Origin: Streptomyces sp. NBC_00239
GTDB lineage: Bacteria; Actinomycetota; Actinomycetes; Streptomycetales; Streptomycetaceae
Reading direction: 5' to 3'
Assembly (NCBI RefSeq): GCF_036194065.1
Contig: NZ_CP108095.1
Coordinates: forward strand, 5,766,001-5,830,000
Length of the DNA stretch: 64,000 nt
Shown here: in pieces, positions 60,184 through 64,000 of the stretch
How positions within the stretch are numbered: the first letter of the stretch is position 1
How the letters are laid out: every line of letters begins with the position of its first letter
Translations under genes and position numbers: made by a program
The notes under the pieces: model-generated
The model's database searches: none
What the model was told of the DNA's origin: nothing
What the model saw: the letters and a program-made list of their open reading frames with translations, nothing else

Positions 60184-61326
60184 ATGCACAAGACGCTGAT
60201 CGTGACCAATGACTTCCCGCCCCGCCCCGGCGGCATCCAGGCCTTCCTGCACAACATGGCACTGCGCCTGGACCCCGAGCAGGTCGTCGTCTACGCCTCC
60301 ACGTGGAAGCGCGGCGCCGAGGGCCGGGAGGCGACCGCCGCCTTCGACGCCGAGCAGCCGTTCCGGGTGGTCCGGGACCGTACGACGATGCTGCTGCCCA
60401 CGCCCGCGGTCACCCGGAAGGCCGCCGGGCTGCTGCGCGCGCACGGCTGCGAGTCGGTGTGGTTCGGCGCGGCGGCCCCCCTCGGGCTGATGGGCCCGGC
60501 GCTGCGCCGGGCCGGTGCGAAGCGGCTGGTGGCCACCTCGCACGGGCACGAGGCGGGCTGGGCGCAGCTGCCCGCCGCCCGGCAGCTGCTCCGCCGGATC
60601 GGCGAGGGCACGGACACGATCACCTATCTGGGTGAGTACACCCGGTCCCGGATCGCGGGCGCGCTGACGGACCGTGCGGCGGCCCGGATGGTGCAGCTGC
60701 CGCCGGGCGTCGACGAGAAGACCTTCCACCCGGAGTCCGGCGGCGCCGAGGTGCGCGCCCGGCTGGGCCTGACCGACCGGCCCGTGGTGGTGTGCGTGTC
60801 GCGGCTGGTGCCGCGCAAGGGCCAGGACACGCTGATCCTGGCCATGCCGCGGATCCTGGCCGAGGTGCCGGACGCGGTGCTGCTGATCGTCGGCGGCGGC
60901 CCGTACGAGCAGGACCTGCGCCGGCTCGCGGCCGAGACGGGCGTCGGGGACTCGGTGCGCTTCACGGGCGCCGTGCCGTGGGCGGAGCTGCCGGCGCACT
61001 ACGGGGCGGGCGACGTGTTCGCGATGCCCTGCCGGACCCGGCGCGGCGGCCTGGACGTGGAGGGCCTGGGCATCGTGTACCTGGAGGCGTCGGCGACCGG
61101 TCTGCCGGTGGTGGCGGGCGACTCCGGCGGTGCGCCGGACGCGGTGCTGGACGGGGAGACCGGCTGGGTGGTGCGCGGTGGTGACGCCGAGCAGAGCGCC
61201 GACCGGATCGTGAGCCTCCTCCAGGACCCGGAGCTGCGCTCCCGGATGGGCGAGCGGGGGCGCGCCTGGGTCGAGGAGAAGTGGCGCTGGGATCTGCTGG
61301 CGGAGCGGCTGCGCGACCTGCTCTGA
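60184..61326 (+). CDS. pimB': GDP-mannose-dependent phosphatidylinositol mannosyltransferase PimB'
   Basis: A 380-residue GT4 enzyme that adds the second mannose to phosphatidylinositol monomannoside. The N-terminus LIVTNDFPPRPGGIQAFLHN is the PimB' hallmark. HGHEAGWAQLPAARQLLRRI follows, then ITYLGEYTRSRI, LPPGVDEKTFHP, VCVSRLVPRKGQDTLILAM and the sugar-nucleotide motif EGLGIVYLEASATGLPVVAG. A -10-like TACTGT ends 8 nt before ATG 60184 and no RBS is present. Its divergent neighbour is the GT87-like protein, 68 bp away. Mycobacteria keep pimB' next to NlpC/P60 and fadD15, as here. Confidence 0.92.
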   Translation: MHKTLIVTNDFPPRPGGIQAFLHNMALRLDPEQVVVYASTWKRGAEGREATAAFDAEQPFRVVRDRTTMLLPTPAVTRKAAGLLRAHGCESVWFGAAAPLGLMGPALRRAGAKRLVATSHGHEAGWAQLPAARQLLRRIGEGTDTITYLGEYTRSRIAGALTDRAAARMVQLPPGVDEKTFHPESGGAEVRARLGLTDRPVVVCVSRLVPRKGQDTLILAMPRILAEVPDAVLLIVGGGPYEQDLRRLAAETGVGDSVRFTGAVPWAELPAHYGAGDVFAMPCRTRRGGLDVEGLGIVYLEASATGLPVVAGDSGGAPDAVLDGETGWVVRGGDAEQSADRIVSLLQDPELRSRMGERGRAWVEEKWRWDLLAERLRDLL

Positions 61327-63324
<1,998 letters not shown>

Positions 63325-63359
63325 CCGCCTGATCCGGAAGGGGAGTCCGCGCGCCGCGG

Positions 63360-64000
63360 TCAGCCGCGGTAGAGGGCCTCGATCTCGTCCGCGAAGTCCT
63401 TCGCCACCACGTTCCGCTTCAGCTTCAGCGACGGCGTGATGTGGCCCGACTCCTCCGTGAACTGGGAGCCGAGAATCCTGAACTTCCGCACCGACTCGGC
63501 CTTGGAGACCGCCGCGTTGCCGTCGTCGACGGCCTTCTGCACGGCGGCGAGCAGGTCCGCGTCCTCACGCAGCGAGACGGCCGTGGCATCGGCCGGCTTG
63601 CCGTTCTCCTTGGCCCAGCGGCCCAGGAACTCCTCGTCCAGGGTGACCAGCGCGCCGACGAACGGCCGGGCGTCGCCCACCACCATGCACTCCGCGACCA
63701 GCGCGTGTGCCCGGATCCGGTCCTCGATCACCGCGGGAGCGACGTTCTTGCCGCCCGCGGTGACGATGATCTCCTTCTTGCGGCCGGTGATCGCGAGGTA
63801 GCCGTCCTCGTCGAGGGTGCCGACGTCACCGGTGTGGAACCAGCCGTCGGTCAGCGCCTCGGCGGTCGCCGTCTCGTTCTGCCAGTACCCCGAGAAGACG
63901 TGCTCGCCGTGCAGCAGCACCTCGCCGTCGTCCGCGATCCGCACCACGGACCCCGGCAGCGGCTGGCCGACCGTACCGATCTTCTGCCGGTCCCACGGGT
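63360..64000 (-). CDS. Long-chain fatty-acid-CoA ligase (partial, C-terminal part)
   Basis: ANL-superfamily adenylate-forming enzyme, FadD15-like; the right window edge cuts the frame and the visible part is the last 213 codons. The hinge and C-terminal domain are recognisable: [77 protein letters not shown] and [14 protein letters not shown] near the end, with the final catalytic lysine (LKLKRN). It activates fatty acids as acyl-CoA for lipid synthesis or oxidation. Convergent to choA, 35 bp away. Confidence 0.93.
   Translation of the reverse strand, partial: PWDRQKIGTVGQPLPGSVVRIADDGEVLLHGEHVFSGYWQNETATAEALTDGWFHTGDVGTLDEDGYLAITGRKKEIIVTAGGKNVAPAVIEDRIRAHALVAECMVVGDARPFVGALVTLDEEFLGRWAKENGKPADATAVSLREDADLLAAVQKAVDDGNAAVSKAESVRKFRILGSQFTEESGHITPSLKLKRNVVAKDFADEIEALYRG

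Overview
The window is a piece of a Streptomyces-type actinobacterial chromosome. The evidence is very high G+C with G/C-biased third codon positions, frequent GTG and TTG starts, several genes that appear leaderless, and a gene order known from actinobacterial core chromosomes (erpA, adoK, ctaCDF, ctaE-qcrCAB, trpD, NlpC/P60 genes, pimB', fadD, in broadly the same order as in mycobacteria). Nothing looks like a phage, an insertion sequence, a CRISPR array or an rRNA/tRNA gene.

Layout. 1-7300 (all minus strand) holds central carbon metabolism: the 5' two thirds of a coding segment for pyruvate dehydrogenase E1 (cut by the window edge), a GntR/FCD regulator, a two-lipoyl-domain E2, lipoamide dehydrogenase and a leucyl aminopeptidase. 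7636-14472 (plus strand) is the most unusual block. It has a secreted CE18-like polysaccharide deacetylase, a PelF-type GT4 glycosyltransferase, a protein with about 12 membrane segments, a GH135 (spherulin-4/Sph3-like) protein and a lipoprotein GH114 (Ega3-like) glycosidase. This is nearly the enzyme set of the fungal galactosaminogalactan cluster, in a Pel-like bacterial arrangement. 14.6-22.4 kb has the cobalamin nucleotide-loop genes cobS, cobU (fused to a metallo-beta-lactamase-fold domain) and cobT, interleaved with a PspA/PspAA envelope-stress pair, a DUF3043 protein and a methyltransferase. 22.5-30.5 kb holds an MprF-like lysyltransferase, a rhomboid-like membrane protein, a NarL-type two-component system and an RND pump.

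30.7-36.9 kb has nadA, the Fe-S carrier erpA, a membrane-anchored protein, adenosine kinase and a cysteine desulfurase fused to a TusA domain. 37.2-46.7 kb encodes the cytochrome bcc-aa3 respiratory supercomplex (ctaC-ctaD-ctaF, then ctaE-qcrC-qcrA-qcrB), interrupted by an L,D-transpeptidase and an orphan receiver protein. 46.8-51.1 kb has trpD, a low-complexity membrane protein, and a SAM-IV riboswitch in front of a class V aminotransferase. 51.9-64 kb has a small Lrp-type RAM protein, a rhomboid protease, a zinc ribbon, a NYN-domain protein, two tandem NlpC/P60 hydrolases (the first behind a probable c-di-AMP riboswitch), a metalloprotease-like lipoprotein, a GT87-like mannosyltransferase, pimB', a Tat-exported cholesterol oxidase and the 3' part of a long-chain acyl-CoA ligase.

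Intergenic regions are repeatedly occupied by one family of G+C-rich palindromic elements (core CGGCGTTTGAGG and its complement) and by short tandem arrays. Strong factor-independent terminator hairpins separate most operons. All functions are read from sequence motifs and remembered family features. No database search was run, and coordinates of short sites could be off by a base.
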